A DNA stretch of 64,000 nucleotides from Paragemmobacter straminiformis (GCF_014243445.1 NZ_JACLQD010000002.1:248001-312000), one strand, 5' to 3'; positions 54,937-64,000 are shown, counted from the first letter of the stretch. A program made the numbers and translations. The notes: generated by a model from the sequence alone, not told the origin.

Positions 54937-56124
54937 ATGACGCGCAGCATATCCATCTTCGGGGCGACAGGCTCCATCGGCGAAAGCACCTTCGACTTGA
55001 TCCAGCGGGCAGGGGGGCCTGGGGCCTATCGCACCGTCGCCGTGACCGGAGCGGCGAACATCGCGCGGCTGGCCGAAATGGCGCGCGCGCTGCGCGCCGA
55101 AGTCGCCGTCACCGCAGACCCCGCGCGGCTGGGCGCATTGCGCGAGGCTTTGGCGGGCAGCGGGATCGAGGCCGCCGCAGGGCCCGAGGCGATTGCCGAA
55201 GCCGCCGACCGCCCCGCCGACTGGACGATGAGCGCCATCGTCGGCGCGGCGGGGCTTGTTCCGGGTCTGCGCGCCCTGCGCCACGGGCGGACGCTGGCGC
55301 TGGCGAACAAGGAAAGTCTTGTGACCGCAGGTCCGCTGCTGCTGGCGACCGCCAAGGCGCATGGCGCGACGATCCTGCCGGTCGACAGCGAGCATTCTGC
55401 GGTGTTTCAGGCGCTGACGGGTGAAGAGACGGCAGCGGTCGAGCGGGTGATCATCACCGCATCGGGCGGGCCGTTCCGCGACTGGCCGCTCGAGCGGCTT
55501 GCCAAGGCCACGGTGGCCGAGGCCAAGGCGCATCCGAACTGGTCGATGGGCAGCCGCATCAGCATCGATTCGGCCTCGATGTTCAACAAGGCGCTCGAGC
55601 TGATCGAGACGCGCGAGTATTTCGGCTTTGCCCCCGACATGATCGAGGCCGTGGTGCATCCGCAAAGCATCGTTCACGCACTTGTCGGATTCCGTGATGG
55701 CGCGATCATGGCGCATCTTGGCCCGGCCGACATGCGCCACGCCATCGGCTTCGCGCTGAACTGGCCTGACCGCAAATCGCTGCCCGTGGCGCGGCTCGAT
55801 CTGGCGCAGATTGCGAACCTTTCGTTCCAAGCCCCTGATATCGAAAGATTTCCGGCCCTTCGTCTGGCGCGCGAGGTGATGCGGACGCGCGGTCTGGCGG
55901 GGGCGGCGTTCAATGCCGCCAAGGAAATCGCGCTGGACCAGTTCATGGCCGGGCGCCTTGGATTTCTTGATATGGCGGGCCTTGTGGAAGCCACGCTTGC
56001 CCGTCTTTCGTCAGAGACGGGCCTTGGAAATGCCGCCACAGGTCTTGAGGACGTGCTAAACATTGACCATCTCGCACGTATAAGGGCCACGGAACTGGCC
56101 GAAGCCATTCGACAGAACAGGTAG
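54937..56124 (+). CDS. dxr: 1-deoxy-D-xylulose 5-phosphate reductoisomerase
   Basis: Second step of the MEP isoprenoid pathway, feeding uppS; 395 aa. NADPH-binding IFGATGSIGESTF, ALANKESLV, the metal/substrate site PVDSEHSA and ASGGPFR, and FNAAKEIAL are family motifs. The ATG at 54937 follows the cdsA stop by one base; an in-frame ATG 27 bp earlier lies inside cdsA. Confidence 0.96.
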   Translation: MTRSISIFGATGSIGESTFDLIQRAGGPGAYRTVAVTGAANIARLAEMARALRAEVAVTADPARLGALREALAGSGIEAAAGPEAIAEAADRPADWTMSAIVGAAGLVPGLRALRHGRTLALANKESLVTAGPLLLATAKAHGATILPVDSEHSAVFQALTGEETAAVERVIITASGGPFRDWPLERLAKATVAEAKAHPNWSMGSRISIDSASMFNKALELIETREYFGFAPDMIEAVVHPQSIVHALVGFRDGAIMAHLGPADMRHAIGFALNWPDRKSLPVARLDLAQIANLSFQAPDIERFPALRLAREVMRTRGLAGAAFNAAKEIALDQFMAGRLGFLDMAGLVEATLARLSSETGLGNAATGLEDVLNIDHLARIRATELAEAIRQNR

Positions 56125-56130
56125 ACCCGT

Positions 56131-57468
56131 TTGGACATCTCCACCCTCATCCCGAGTTTCGGCGGCCTTGGCTTTACGGTCGTTGCTTTCGTCCTTGCCC
56201 TTCTCATCATCGTCTTCGTGCATGAATTCGGCCATTACATCGTTGGCCGCTGGTCGGGCATCCATGCCGATGTCTTCTCGCTCGGCTTCGGACCGGTGAT
56301 CTGGAAACGGGTCGACCGGCACGGCACGCGCTGGCAACTGGCGGCGCTGCCCTTTGGCGGCTACGTGAAATTCTTCGGCGATGCCAATGCGGCCTCGGGC
56401 GGGCATAGCGACGATCTGAAGGCGCTGACCGCCGAACAGCGCCGCGCAACGATGCATGGTGCGCCGCTTTGGGCGCGCAGCGCCACGGTCGCGGCGGGGC
56501 CGGTGTTCAACTTCGTGCTGTCCATCGCGATTTTCGCGGGTCTTTTCCTTGCCAAAGGGGTCGCGACCGATCTTCCGGTGATCGGCGCTCTCAAGAACGT
56601 GCCGGCCGAGGTGCAGGAATTGCAGCCCGGCGACGCGATCCTTGGTCTGGCGGGCAAACCCGTGGCCGATTTCCAGGGGCTGATCGACGCGGCAAATGTT
56701 CTGCCGCCCGCCGCCGTGGTCGATTACCGCATCCGCCGCGATGGCGCGGAACTCGACGTGCGCGGCCCCTATCCCCTGCCGCCGCTGGCCGACAATGTCG
56801 CGGGCAATTCCGCCGCCAAGGATGCCGGTCTGGAACCGGGTGACGTGGTGCTTGCGGTCGATGGCACGCCGATCACCGCCTTTGACCAGTTGCGCGACAT
56901 GGTCGGCGCATCGGACGGCAAGCCGCTGAAGCTGACGGTCTGGCGCGACGGATCGACCTTTGACGCCGATCTGCAACCGCGCCGCATGGACCTGCCGCTT
57001 GCCGATGGCGGGTTCGAGACGCGCTGGCTGATCGGCGTGTCGGGCAATCTGTTCTTCGAGCCCGAAACCCGCACGCCGGGCCTGTGGGAGGCGGTCTCGC
57101 TGGGGGCGTCGCAAAGCTGGACCATCGCCTATACCTCGGTTTCGGGGTTGTGGCATATGATCACGGGCTCGATTTCCTCGTGCAACCTGCAAGGCCCGAT
57201 CGGCATTGCCGAAACCTCGGGGCAGGCGGCAAGCATGGGGATTTCCAGCTTCATCTGGTTCGTCGCCATGCTGTCCACGGCGGTGGGTCTGATGAACCTG
57301 TTTCCCGTGCCGGTTCTCGATGGCGGGCATCTGGTGTTCTTCGCCTACGAGGCGGTGACGGGCAAGCCGCCGACCGCGCGGGCGCTCAATGTGCTGATGT
57401 CGGTGGGCCTTGCGCTGATCCTCGGGCTGATGGCTTTCGCGCTGTCGAACGACCTGTTCTGCCCGTAA
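56131..57468 (+). CDS. rseP: Site-2 membrane protease RseP
   Basis: Intramembrane zinc metalloprotease that cleaves anti-sigma factors or signal peptides; 445 aa. The HExxH is VHEFGHY in the first helix, two PDZ domains follow (about 130-290), and NLFPVPVLDGGHL holds the third zinc ligand. It appears to start at TTG (56131), since no ATG or GTG precedes the first helix; AGGTAGA is 6 bp upstream. It lies 6 bp after dxr. Confidence 0.94.
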   Translation: MDISTLIPSFGGLGFTVVAFVLALLIIVFVHEFGHYIVGRWSGIHADVFSLGFGPVIWKRVDRHGTRWQLAALPFGGYVKFFGDANAASGGHSDDLKALTAEQRRATMHGAPLWARSATVAAGPVFNFVLSIAIFAGLFLAKGVATDLPVIGALKNVPAEVQELQPGDAILGLAGKPVADFQGLIDAANVLPPAAVVDYRIRRDGAELDVRGPYPLPPLADNVAGNSAAKDAGLEPGDVVLAVDGTPITAFDQLRDMVGASDGKPLKLTVWRDGSTFDADLQPRRMDLPLADGGFETRWLIGVSGNLFFEPETRTPGLWEAVSLGASQSWTIAYTSVSGLWHMITGSISSCNLQGPIGIAETSGQAASMGISSFIWFVAMLSTAVGLMNLFPVPVLDGGHLVFFAYEAVTGKPPTARALNVLMSVGLALILGLMAFALSNDLFCP

Positions 57469-57562
57469 GACGGGGCTTCGGTCCGGTTCTGCCAGATCGG
57501 GGCCAAATTCAGGCCACAATCCTGCGGCATGCCGTTGCAAAGACATGCAATCGGAGGGCGAC

Positions 57563-57700
57563 ATGGCACATGTAATCCAGGGCTACCGCGGGCTGACGCT
57601 GATGGTCGGCCTGAACTCGGACCGGCTTTTCACGGTCGCCACGACCCTTGCAGGCCTGCTTGCGGGGGCCTTCATCGGGACGATGATCCTCGGGCATTGA
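57563..57700 (+). CDS. Small 45-aa single-span membrane protein
   Basis: A short gene with an excellent GGAGGGCGAC ribosome site right before the ATG. The product begins MAHVIQGYRGLTLMVGLN and ends in one hydrophobic helix (about 22-43, FTVATTLAGLLAGAFIGTMI). It lies between rseP and bamA, co-directional. I recall similar small unnamed proteins at this place in related genomes but cannot verify it. Possible accessory to RseP or Bam; function unknown. Confidence 0.75.
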   Translation: MAHVIQGYRGLTLMVGLNSDRLFTVATTLAGLLAGAFIGTMILGH

Positions 57701-57821
57701 GCGGCGCGCCGCCCCTTAGTCTTTCGTGCGGAAATCAAGGACGAAGCGGATGTAAAATCCCTTCGTCCTTTTGACATGTGTCGCGCTTCCCGCTACTAGG
57801 AGACACAACAGTTTGTGGAAG

Positions 57822-60185
57822 ATGCGGGGCAGGGACATGCAAAAGAACATCCAAGGCCGGATGGTGCCTAAGCAGGGCTTGCTGCGACCGGCGCTGGTGG
57901 CCGCAATGCTTGCCGGAACGGCCCTGACGGCCCCGATGCTGACGCCCGCCTTCGCGCAAAGCTACAGCTTTTCCTCGGTCCGGGTCGAGGGCAACGCCAC
58001 GATCGAAACGGCCACGGTGCTGTCCTACCTCAAGATCCCGCGCGGGGCCGAAATCTCGGCGGCGGCGCTGAACGATGCCTATCAGCGGCTGGTCGACTCG
58101 GGCCTGTTCGAATCCGTCGAGATCGCGCCGCAGGGCAACGAGCTGCTGGTCAAGGTCGTCGAATATCCGACCATCAGCATCGTGAACTTCGAGGGCAACA
58201 AGCGGCTCAAGGACGAAGATCTGGCCGGCATCGCCAAATCGCAATCGCGCCGCGTCTATTCGCCCTCGCAGGCCGAAGCCGATGCCGCCGCCATCGCCGA
58301 GGCCTACCGGCTTCAGGGCCGCATGGCCGCGACCGTCGATCCGCGCATCATCCGCCGTGACGGCAACCGCGTCGACCTCGTCTTCGAGATCACCGAAGGC
58401 AAGGTGGTCGAGATCGAGCGCCTGTCCTTCAACGGCAACCGCGCCTTTTCGGACCGCCGCCTGCGTCAGGTCTTGCAGACCAAACAGGCGGGACTGCTGC
58501 GCACCTTCATCCAGCGCGATACCTTCGTGGCCGAGCGGCTCGACCTCGACAAGCAGCTTCTGCGCGATTTCTACCTGTCGCGCGGCTATGCCGATGTTCA
58601 GGTGCTTGATGCGTCAAGCGACATCGCCCGCGAACGCGACGCCTATTTCGTCACCTTCTCGATCCGCGAAGGCCAGTCCTTCAACATCGGCAAGGTCGAC
58701 ACCGTGTCCGAGATCGAAGGCGTCGATGCCGCCGAATTCGAAGCCGTCCAGCGCATCCGCAGCGGCGAGACATGGTCGCCCGCGCTGATCGACAACAACG
58801 TGACGCGGATGGAAAACCTTGCCCTGCGCAAGGGGCTGAACTTCGTGCGCATCGACCCGCGCATCGTCAAGAACGAACGCGACGGCACGCTCGACGTGCA
58901 ATTCGCCATCGTGCGCGGGGAAAAGGTCTTTGTCGAACGCATCGACATCGAAGGCAATACCACGACGCTCGATCAGGTCATCCGCCGCCAGTTCCGCACG
59001 GTCGAAGGCGACCCCTTCAACCCGCGCGAAATCCGCCAGTCGGCAGAACGCATCCGCGCGCTTGGCTTCTTCAAGGACGCGCAGGTCAATGCCGAACCGG
59101 GCAGCAGCTCGGATCAGGTCGTCGTCAATGTCGATGTCGAGGAACAGCCGACAGGCTCGCTCTCGCTCGGGGCCAGCTATTCGGTCTCGGACGGGGTTGG
59201 CCTGAACGTCGGCTTTGCGGAAAGCAACTTCCTTGGTCGCGGCCAGTCGATTTCGGCCAACATCACCAGCGGGACCGATTCCAACTCGGCCAGCTTCTCC
59301 TTTGCCGAACCGGCCTTCCTTGGCCGTGACGTGGCGCTCAAGTTCTCGTCCGCCTACCGCGAGACGAACAACCAGAACGCGGCCTACAACACGCAGTCGA
59401 TCAACATCACGCCCGCGCTGGAATTCCCGATCAGCGAACTGGGCCGTCTGGAAACCCGCTTCAGCTTTGCGCAATCGACGCTGAGCGGTGTGGATGACAC
59501 CGACAGCTCGCAAATCCTGACCCGCGATCAGGATCGCGGCACGATCACGACAAGCGCGCTTGGCTATACCTTCAGCTATGACACCCGCATCAGCGGCGTG
59601 AACCCCAAGGGCGGCATCCTGTTGCGCTTCAGCCAGGATTTCGCCGGACTGGGGGGCAACGACACCTATCTGCTGACCAGCGGCCTTGCCCTTGCGGAAA
59701 ACAAGATCCTCAAGGAAGAGGTCACCGTACGCGCCGTGTTCGAAGGCGGAGCGCTGGCGATGCTGGGCGACGATCCGAGCCGCGTGACGAACCGCTTCTT
59801 CGGCAACAACAAGATCCGTGGCTTCGAATCGAACGGCATCGGCCCGCGCGACCTGAACGCGCCGAACGAGGACGCGCTTGGCGGCAACCTCTATGCCGTC
59901 GCCCGCTTCGAGGCCGAGTTCCCGCTTGGCCTGCCCGAGGAATATGGCATCAACGGCGGCCTGTTCCTCGACATCGGTTCGGTCTGGAGCCTTGACGACA
60001 CCGACGGCGGCGCTGCCGGTGGTCAGGCGGTGGATGACGCCTTCCATCTGCGGTCCTCGATCGGCTTCTCGGTGTTCTGGGATACGCCCATCGGCCCCTT
60101 GCGCTTCAACTTCTCGAAGGCGCTGGTCAAACAGGACTACGACAGGGAACAGGCGTTCGACCTGACCATTTCGACCAAGTTCTGA
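57822..60185 (+). CDS. bamA: Outer membrane protein assembly factor BamA
   Basis: Omp85 pore that inserts beta-barrel proteins in the outer membrane; 787 aa. A signal peptide (to about TPAFA) is followed by five POTRA domains (about 50-440) and a 16-strand barrel with NNKIRGFESNGIGPRD (the loop 6 RGF motif) and a terminal phenylalanine (STKF). Start uncertain: ATG at 57822, ATG at 57837, or TTG at 57813 which has AGGAGA nine bases upstream. Its stop shares a base with the next ATG. Confidence 0.96.
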   Translation: MRGRDMQKNIQGRMVPKQGLLRPALVAAMLAGTALTAPMLTPAFAQSYSFSSVRVEGNATIETATVLSYLKIPRGAEISAAALNDAYQRLVDSGLFESVEIAPQGNELLVKVVEYPTISIVNFEGNKRLKDEDLAGIAKSQSRRVYSPSQAEADAAAIAEAYRLQGRMAATVDPRIIRRDGNRVDLVFEITEGKVVEIERLSFNGNRAFSDRRLRQVLQTKQAGLLRTFIQRDTFVAERLDLDKQLLRDFYLSRGYADVQVLDASSDIARERDAYFVTFSIREGQSFNIGKVDTVSEIEGVDAAEFEAVQRIRSGETWSPALIDNNVTRMENLALRKGLNFVRIDPRIVKNERDGTLDVQFAIVRGEKVFVERIDIEGNTTTLDQVIRRQFRTVEGDPFNPREIRQSAERIRALGFFKDAQVNAEPGSSSDQVVVNVDVEEQPTGSLSLGASYSVSDGVGLNVGFAESNFLGRGQSISANITSGTDSNSASFSFAEPAFLGRDVALKFSSAYRETNNQNAAYNTQSINITPALEFPISELGRLETRFSFAQSTLSGVDDTDSSQILTRDQDRGTITTSALGYTFSYDTRISGVNPKGGILLRFSQDFAGLGGNDTYLLTSGLALAENKILKEEVTVRAVFEGGALAMLGDDPSRVTNRFFGNNKIRGFESNGIGPRDLNAPNEDALGGNLYAVARFEAEFPLGLPEEYGINGGLFLDIGSVWSLDDTDGGAAGGQAVDDAFHLRSSIGFSVFWDTPIGPLRFNFSKALVKQDYDREQAFDLTISTKF

Positions 60186-60826
60186 TGCGTGACCGCCGGC
60201 TGTGCCTTGCCACGATCCTGATGGCGGCGCTGTCGGCGGGCGCTTTGCCTGCCCCCGGCCTTGCGCAAGAGGCGGCGGCCGCGTCGCAGATCCAGTCGCC
60301 GATCCTGACCATCGACCGCGACAGGCTTTATGCCGAAACCATGTATGGCAAGGCCGTCGAGGCGCGGTTCAAGGCCGATTCCGATGCGCTGATCGCCGAG
60401 AACCTGCGGCTCGAACAGGCGCTCGAGACGGAGGAGCGTGACCTGACCGACCGGCGCAACACGCTGCCCGCCGCCGAGTTCAAGGCCCTTGCCGCCGCCT
60501 TCGATGCCAAGGCCGAAAGCATCCGCACCGCGCAGCAGGCCAAATCCCGCGCCATCGGCAAGAAGCGCGAGGGCGAGCAGCAGCGCTTTCTGGAAGCCGC
60601 CATTCCGGTGATCGGCAGTCTCATGCGCGAAAGCGGGGCGGCGGCGGTGTTCGACAAGCAGATGATCATCGTCTCGTTGCGGGCCGTCGACATCACCGAT
60701 GCGGCCGTAGCCCGCGTCGATGCCGTGCTTGGTTCGGGCGAGGACGGGGCTGCGCAGTCTCCGGCCCCGACCGTTACCCCGACTGCGACCCCGTCGCCTG
60801 CGCCGTCGCCGTCACCGCAGCCCTGA
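60185..60826 (+). CDS. OmpH/Skp-family periplasmic chaperone
   Basis: A 213-aa exported protein of the OmpH/Skp type: signal peptide (GLAQ about residue 28), then a coiled-coil with SPILTIDRDRLYAETMYGKA at its start and a C-terminal core (AAVFDKQMIIVSLRAVDIT). It would escort unfolded barrel proteins to BamA. The last 24 residues are a Pro/Thr/Ser tail (AQSPAPTVTPTATPSPAP) that typical Skp lacks. Overlaps bamA by one base. Confidence 0.9.
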   Translation: MRDRRLCLATILMAALSAGALPAPGLAQEAAAASQIQSPILTIDRDRLYAETMYGKAVEARFKADSDALIAENLRLEQALETEERDLTDRRNTLPAAEFKALAAAFDAKAESIRTAQQAKSRAIGKKREGEQQRFLEAAIPVIGSLMRESGAAAVFDKQMIIVSLRAVDITDAAVARVDAVLGSGEDGAAQSPAPTVTPTATPSPAPSPSPQP

Positions 60827-60846
60827 TGCTTGTTTCGCGTCGGGCA

Positions 60847-60867
60847 AGTTGCTAGTCACATCCGGCA
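60847..60867 (+). promoter_or_regulatory. Motif shared with the region upstream of the OmpA-like gene
   Basis: AGTTG, three bases, GTCACATCCGGCA, 65 bp before fabZ; see the site at 22234. The 105-bp gap between the Skp-like gene and fabZ is the largest in this run and may contain an internal promoter. Confidence 0.4.
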
Positions 60868-60931
60868 AGCCCGAAGGGCCAAGGAACGCCCGCAGAGGGC
60901 ATCGTCAGGGACAGACGTGAAGGAGATTGCG

Positions 60932-61396
60932 ATGACCACCAGCGCGCCCGTGCAAAGCGCCGACCTCGACCTGATCCAGCGGATCATTCCGCATCGCTAT
61001 CCTTTCCTGCTGGTCGACAAGGTGCGCGACATCGTCGTCAACGAAAGCTGCGTCGGCATCAAGAACGTCACGATCAACGAACCCCAGTTCACCGGCCATT
61101 TTCCCGGAATGCCCGTCTTTCCGGGCGTCATGATCATCGAGGCGATGGCGCAGACCAGCGGCATCCTTGTCGGCCTGTCGATGGACCTTGTGGACAAGAA
61201 CGCCAAGGTTTTCTTCATGGGTGTCGACGGGGTGAAATTCCGCCGCAAGGTGGTGCCGGGCGATGTGCTGGAACTGCATGTCAAGGCGCTGCGTGGCGGT
61301 GGCCGCGTGTGGAAATTCGAGGGCCGCGCGATGGTCGAGGGCGAGCTTGCCTGCGAGGCGACCTTCATGGCCATGTTCGACGTGGCAAAGGCCTGA
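60932..61396 (+). CDS. fabZ: 3-hydroxyacyl-ACP dehydratase FabZ
   Basis: Dehydratase of fatty acid elongation, also setting the pool of hydroxyacyl-ACP for lipid A; 154 aa hot-dog fold. [24 protein letters not shown] with the catalytic histidine, and the glutamate in [11 protein letters not shown] are family signatures. AAGGAG is 6 bp before the ATG. lpxD, which often precedes fabZ, is not here. Confidence 0.96.
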   Translation: MTTSAPVQSADLDLIQRIIPHRYPFLLVDKVRDIVVNESCVGIKNVTINEPQFTGHFPGMPVFPGVMIIEAMAQTSGILVGLSMDLVDKNAKVFFMGVDGVKFRRKVVPGDVLELHVKALRGGGRVWKFEGRAMVEGELACEATFMAMFDVAKA

Positions 61397-61400
61397 TCCG

Positions 61401-62198
61401 ATGAGCATTCATCCCACCGCCCGCATCCACCCCTCGGCGGTGATCGAAGACGGGGCGACCATCGGCGCGGGGGCGAGCGTCGGCCCCTTTTCGCTGATCG
61501 GGCCGGATGTGACCCTTGGCGCGCGGGTCGAGGTGAAAAGCCACGCCGTCGTCACGGGCTGGACCGAGATCGGCGAAGAGACGGTGATTTTCCCCTTTGC
61601 CACCGTGGGAGAGGTGCCGCAGGACCTGAAATACAAGGGCGAGCGGACGCGTCTAGTCGTGGGCAAACGTTGCCGCATCCGCGAGGCGGCGACGCTGAAC
61701 CTTGGCACCGAGGGCGGCGGCGGCATCACCCGCGTGGGCGATGACGTGCTGGTCATGACCGGCGCGCATGTCGGCCATGATGCCCAGATCGGGGATCGTG
61801 TGATCCTTGTGAACCATGTCGCCATCGCAGGGCATTGCGTGCTGGGCGACGATGTGATCGTGGGCGGCCTGTCGGGCGTGCATCAATGGGTGCGCATCGG
61901 GCAGGGGGCCATCATCGGCGCGGTGACGATGGTCACCAATGACGTGATCCCCTATGGCCTTGTGCAGGCCCCGCGCGGCGAATTGGACGGGCTGAACCTT
62001 GTCGGCCTTAAACGTCGCGGGATGGAGCGGGCCGATATCACCGCATTGCGCGCCGCCTACCAGATGCTGGCGCAGGGCGAGGGGACGTTCCTTGACCGCG
62101 CGCGCCGCCTGCAGGACGAGACCGACAGCCTCCCCGTGCGCGAGATGACCGAATTCATCCTCGCCGCGTCGGACCGGTCGTTCCTGACACCGAAATGA
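61401..62198 (+). CDS. lpxA: UDP-N-acetylglucosamine acyltransferase
   Basis: First step of lipid A synthesis, O-acylation of UDP-GlcNAc; 265 aa left-handed beta helix of hexapeptide repeats (HPTARIHPSAVIEDGATIGAG). The catalytic histidine is in GAHVGHDA and the substrate stretch VNHVAIAGHC follows. Starts 5 bp after fabZ and overlaps lpxI. Confidence 0.96.
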   Translation: MSIHPTARIHPSAVIEDGATIGAGASVGPFSLIGPDVTLGARVEVKSHAVVTGWTEIGEETVIFPFATVGEVPQDLKYKGERTRLVVGKRCRIREAATLNLGTEGGGGITRVGDDVLVMTGAHVGHDAQIGDRVILVNHVAIAGHCVLGDDVIVGGLSGVHQWVRIGQGAIIGAVTMVTNDVIPYGLVQAPRGELDGLNLVGLKRRGMERADITALRAAYQMLAQGEGTFLDRARRLQDETDSLPVREMTEFILAASDRSFLTPK

Positions 62199-62995
62199 CG
62201 CTGGCGCTGATCGCAGGGGCAGGGGGATTGCCCGCCGCTTTGGTGGCGGCACTGCCGCAGCGCCCCTTTGTCGCCGTGCTTGACGGCTTTGCCCCTGAGG
62301 GGGTCGCGCCCGATGTGACATTCCGCGTCGAACGGCTGATGCCCTTTTTGCGGCAGCTCGAAGATGCGGGGGTGACTGCGGTCTGTTTCGCGGGGGCCGT
62401 GCAGCGCCCGCGCCTTGACCCTGCGCTGTTCGATCCGGCGACCGCCACCATCGTCCCGCGCCTTCTGGCCGCGATGGGGCAGGGCGACGATGCCACCCTG
62501 CGCGAGGTGATCGCGGTTTTCGAGGAAGCGGGATTTGCCATCCGCGGCGTGGCCGAGATCGCGCCCGCCCTTGTCCCCGCAGCGGGGCTTTACGCCGGCG
62601 CGATGGGCCCGCGCGACGAGGCCGATGCCGCCCGCGCCGCCACGATCGTCGCGGCCCTTGGCCGTGTCGATGTCGGGCAGGGCGCGGTGGTGCAGCAGGG
62701 GCTTTGCCTCGGGGTCGAGACGCTGTCGGGCACCGATGCCATGCTCGCCTCGGTCGCGGGCCTGTCGGGCTTGCGTCCGGCGGGGGCAAAGGGGCTGTTC
62801 TACAAGGCCCCGAAACCGCTGCAAGACCGCCGCATCGACCTGCCCACCCTTGGCCCCGATACGGTGCGCAACGTGGCCGGGGCGGGCCTTGGCGGCATCG
62901 TCTGGGAAGCGGGCGGGGTGATCACCCTAGACCTGCCGGCGATGGTCCGCGAGGCGGACGAACGGGGCCTGTTCCTGTGCGCACGTCCGGCGTGA
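62195..62995 (+). CDS. lpxI: UDP-2,3-diacylglucosamine diphosphatase LpxI
   Basis: Removes UMP from UDP-2,3-diacylglucosamine to give lipid X; 266 aa. LpxI replaces LpxH in alphaproteobacteria. LIAGAGGLPAALVAAL and the C-terminal FYKAPKPLQDRRIDLPTLGPDTVRN stretch (shortened) with DxRID are family features. ATGA overlap with lpxA and GTGA overlap with lpxB. Confidence 0.94.
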   Translation: MTLALIAGAGGLPAALVAALPQRPFVAVLDGFAPEGVAPDVTFRVERLMPFLRQLEDAGVTAVCFAGAVQRPRLDPALFDPATATIVPRLLAAMGQGDDATLREVIAVFEEAGFAIRGVAEIAPALVPAAGLYAGAMGPRDEADAARAATIVAALGRVDVGQGAVVQQGLCLGVETLSGTDAMLASVAGLSGLRPAGAKGLFYKAPKPLQDRRIDLPTLGPDTVRNVAGAGLGGIVWEAGGVITLDLPAMVREADERGLFLCARPA

Positions 62996-64000
62996 GCCTG
63001 TTTCTTGTCGCGGGCGAGCCTTCGGGCGACCGCCTTGGCGCGGCGCTGATCGGGGGGCTGCGCAGCCTTGCCCCCGACACCCGCTTTCAGGGCATCGCAG
63101 GCCCGTTGATGCAGGCGCAGGGCATGGCCAGCCTGTTCCCGATGGACGAGCTGTCGATCATGGGTCTGGCCGAGGTGCTGCCCAAATACCGCCACCTCAA
63201 GCGCCGCATCCGCGAAACGGCCCAAGCCGTGCTTGCCAGCGGGGCCGATGCGCTGGTCACCATCGACAGCCCCGATTTCTGCCTGCGCGTCGCGGCGATC
63301 GTCAAAGCCGCCAATCCGCGCTTCCGCACCATCCATTACGTCGCCCCCTCGGTCTGGGCATGGCGTCCGAAGCGGGCGGCAAAGATGGCGCGGCACATCG
63401 ACCATGTGCTTGCGCTGCTGCCCTTCGAGCCGCCCTATATGACCGCCGCAGGCATGAGCTGCGATTTCGTCGGCCATCCGGTCGTGTCGGAACCGCTTGC
63501 CAGCCCGGCCGAACGCGCGGCCTTTGACGGGTCCGGCCCGCTTGTCCTTGCCCTGCCCGGATCCCGCAGGGCCGAGGTTGCGCGGCTGGCACCCGTCCTT
63601 GGCCAAACCCTTGGCCTGCTGAAGGCCCGCCACCCCGACCTGCGCGTGGCCCTGCCCACCGTGCCGAATGTCGAAAGCCTTGTCCGTGACCTCACCGCGG
63701 CTTGGCCTGTCGTCCCGCAGGTCATCACCGACCCCGCGCTGAAGCGCGGCGCCTTTGCCGCGGCCGATGCCGCCATCGCCGCATCCGGCACCGTTTCGCT
63801 TGAGCTTGCCGCCAATGCCTGCCCGATGGTCATCGCCTATGACATGAACGCGGTCACCCTCTGGCTCATGCGCCGCGCGGCGCTGATCGACACGGTGACG
63901 CTGGTCAACCTTGTCTCGGACAGCCGCAGCGTTCCCGAATTCATCGGCCCCGCCTGCCGCCCCGAACCCATCGCCGCCGCCATCGAAGCCCTGCTGGCCG
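62992..64000 (+). CDS. lpxB: Lipid-A-disaccharide synthase, 3' truncated by window edge
   Basis: Condenses UDP-diacylglucosamine with lipid X to the lipid A disaccharide; 336 codons visible of about 385. LFLVAGEPSGDRLGAAL, ELSIMGLAEVLP, DSPDFCLR, VWAWRPKR and LPGSRRAEV are family signatures. It begins at GTG (62992) overlapping the lpxI stop; a GTG 15 bp earlier (62977) is the alternative. The window ends in the C-terminal domain. Confidence 0.95.
   Translation, partial: MSLFLVAGEPSGDRLGAALIGGLRSLAPDTRFQGIAGPLMQAQGMASLFPMDELSIMGLAEVLPKYRHLKRRIRETAQAVLASGADALVTIDSPDFCLRVAAIVKAANPRFRTIHYVAPSVWAWRPKRAAKMARHIDHVLALLPFEPPYMTAAGMSCDFVGHPVVSEPLASPAERAAFDGSGPLVLALPGSRRAEVARLAPVLGQTLGLLKARHPDLRVALPTVPNVESLVRDLTAAWPVVPQVITDPALKRGAFAAADAAIAASGTVSLELAANACPMVIAYDMNAVTLWLMRRAALIDTVTLVNLVSDSRSVPEFIGPACRPEPIAAAIEALLA

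Overview
The window is GC-rich, densely coded DNA from an alphaproteobacterium, most likely the family Rhodobacteraceae. The basis is the gene order (dnaB, alr, mlaE, mlaF, radA, cvpA, purF; and pyrH, frr, uppS, cdsA, dxr, rseP, bamA, skp, fabZ, lpxA, lpxI, lpxB), LpxI in place of LpxH, DUF2849 and DUF934 proteins in the sulfite reductase operon, and frequent ATGA-type gene overlaps. It is ordinary chromosome: I see no phage, plasmid, insertion sequence, CRISPR array, rRNA or tRNA. Both edge genes are cut by the window (an aldehyde dehydrogenase on the left, lpxB on the right).

Layout. 1-3.1 kb: a catabolic group on the plus strand (aldehyde dehydrogenase, beta-hydroxyacid dehydrogenase, Cys/Met-type PLP enzyme). 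3.1-16.4 kb: minus strand, with two SDR enzymes, then in transcription order pyrC, pyrE, dnaB, an SDR, alr, mlaE, mlaF, a small membrane protein, radA, cvpA and purF. 16.5-19.0 kb: an LprI-like protein, an unknown protein and a glycosyltransferase. 19.1-26.6 kb: a plus-strand set resembling the accessory genes of molybdenum hydroxylases (MoxR ATPase, metallo-beta-lactamase-fold protein, VWA protein, XdhC, molybdopterin-binding protein), interrupted by a large OmpA-like envelope protein with an alanine-rich repeat array. 26.7-33.5 kb: infC, a small alanine-rich protein, and an assimilatory sulfate/sulfite operon with a divergent Lrp regulator. 33.6-38.9 kb: P450 and DMT exporter, tpiA, two Fe-S assembly factors, and a SatD/DUF3307 pair. 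39-43.4 kb: a secreted vanadium haloperoxidase-type protein coupled to an FG-GAP/UnbV protein, ssb, and a lytic transglycosylase. 43.4-50.8 kb: a dipeptide-type ABC transporter with an AraC regulator. 50.9-64 kb: miaA and the envelope biogenesis block pyrH to lpxB.

The most unusual signal is between genes. A composite repeat (a conserved head of about 28 bp containing CAAATATCCTCGGGGG, then one or two G/C-rich hairpins) occurs nine times, and a second family of short palindromes (stem ending TTTTC, loop GCA, stem starting GAAAA) occurs at four loci. Stem bases vary between copies while pairing is kept, which points to a folded RNA or DNA. Other points: infC appears to start at an ATA codon; a 45-codon gene lies between rseP and bamA; two candidate operators can be read directly (upstream of the Lrp gene and of satD); and a motif is shared upstream of the OmpA-like gene and fabZ.
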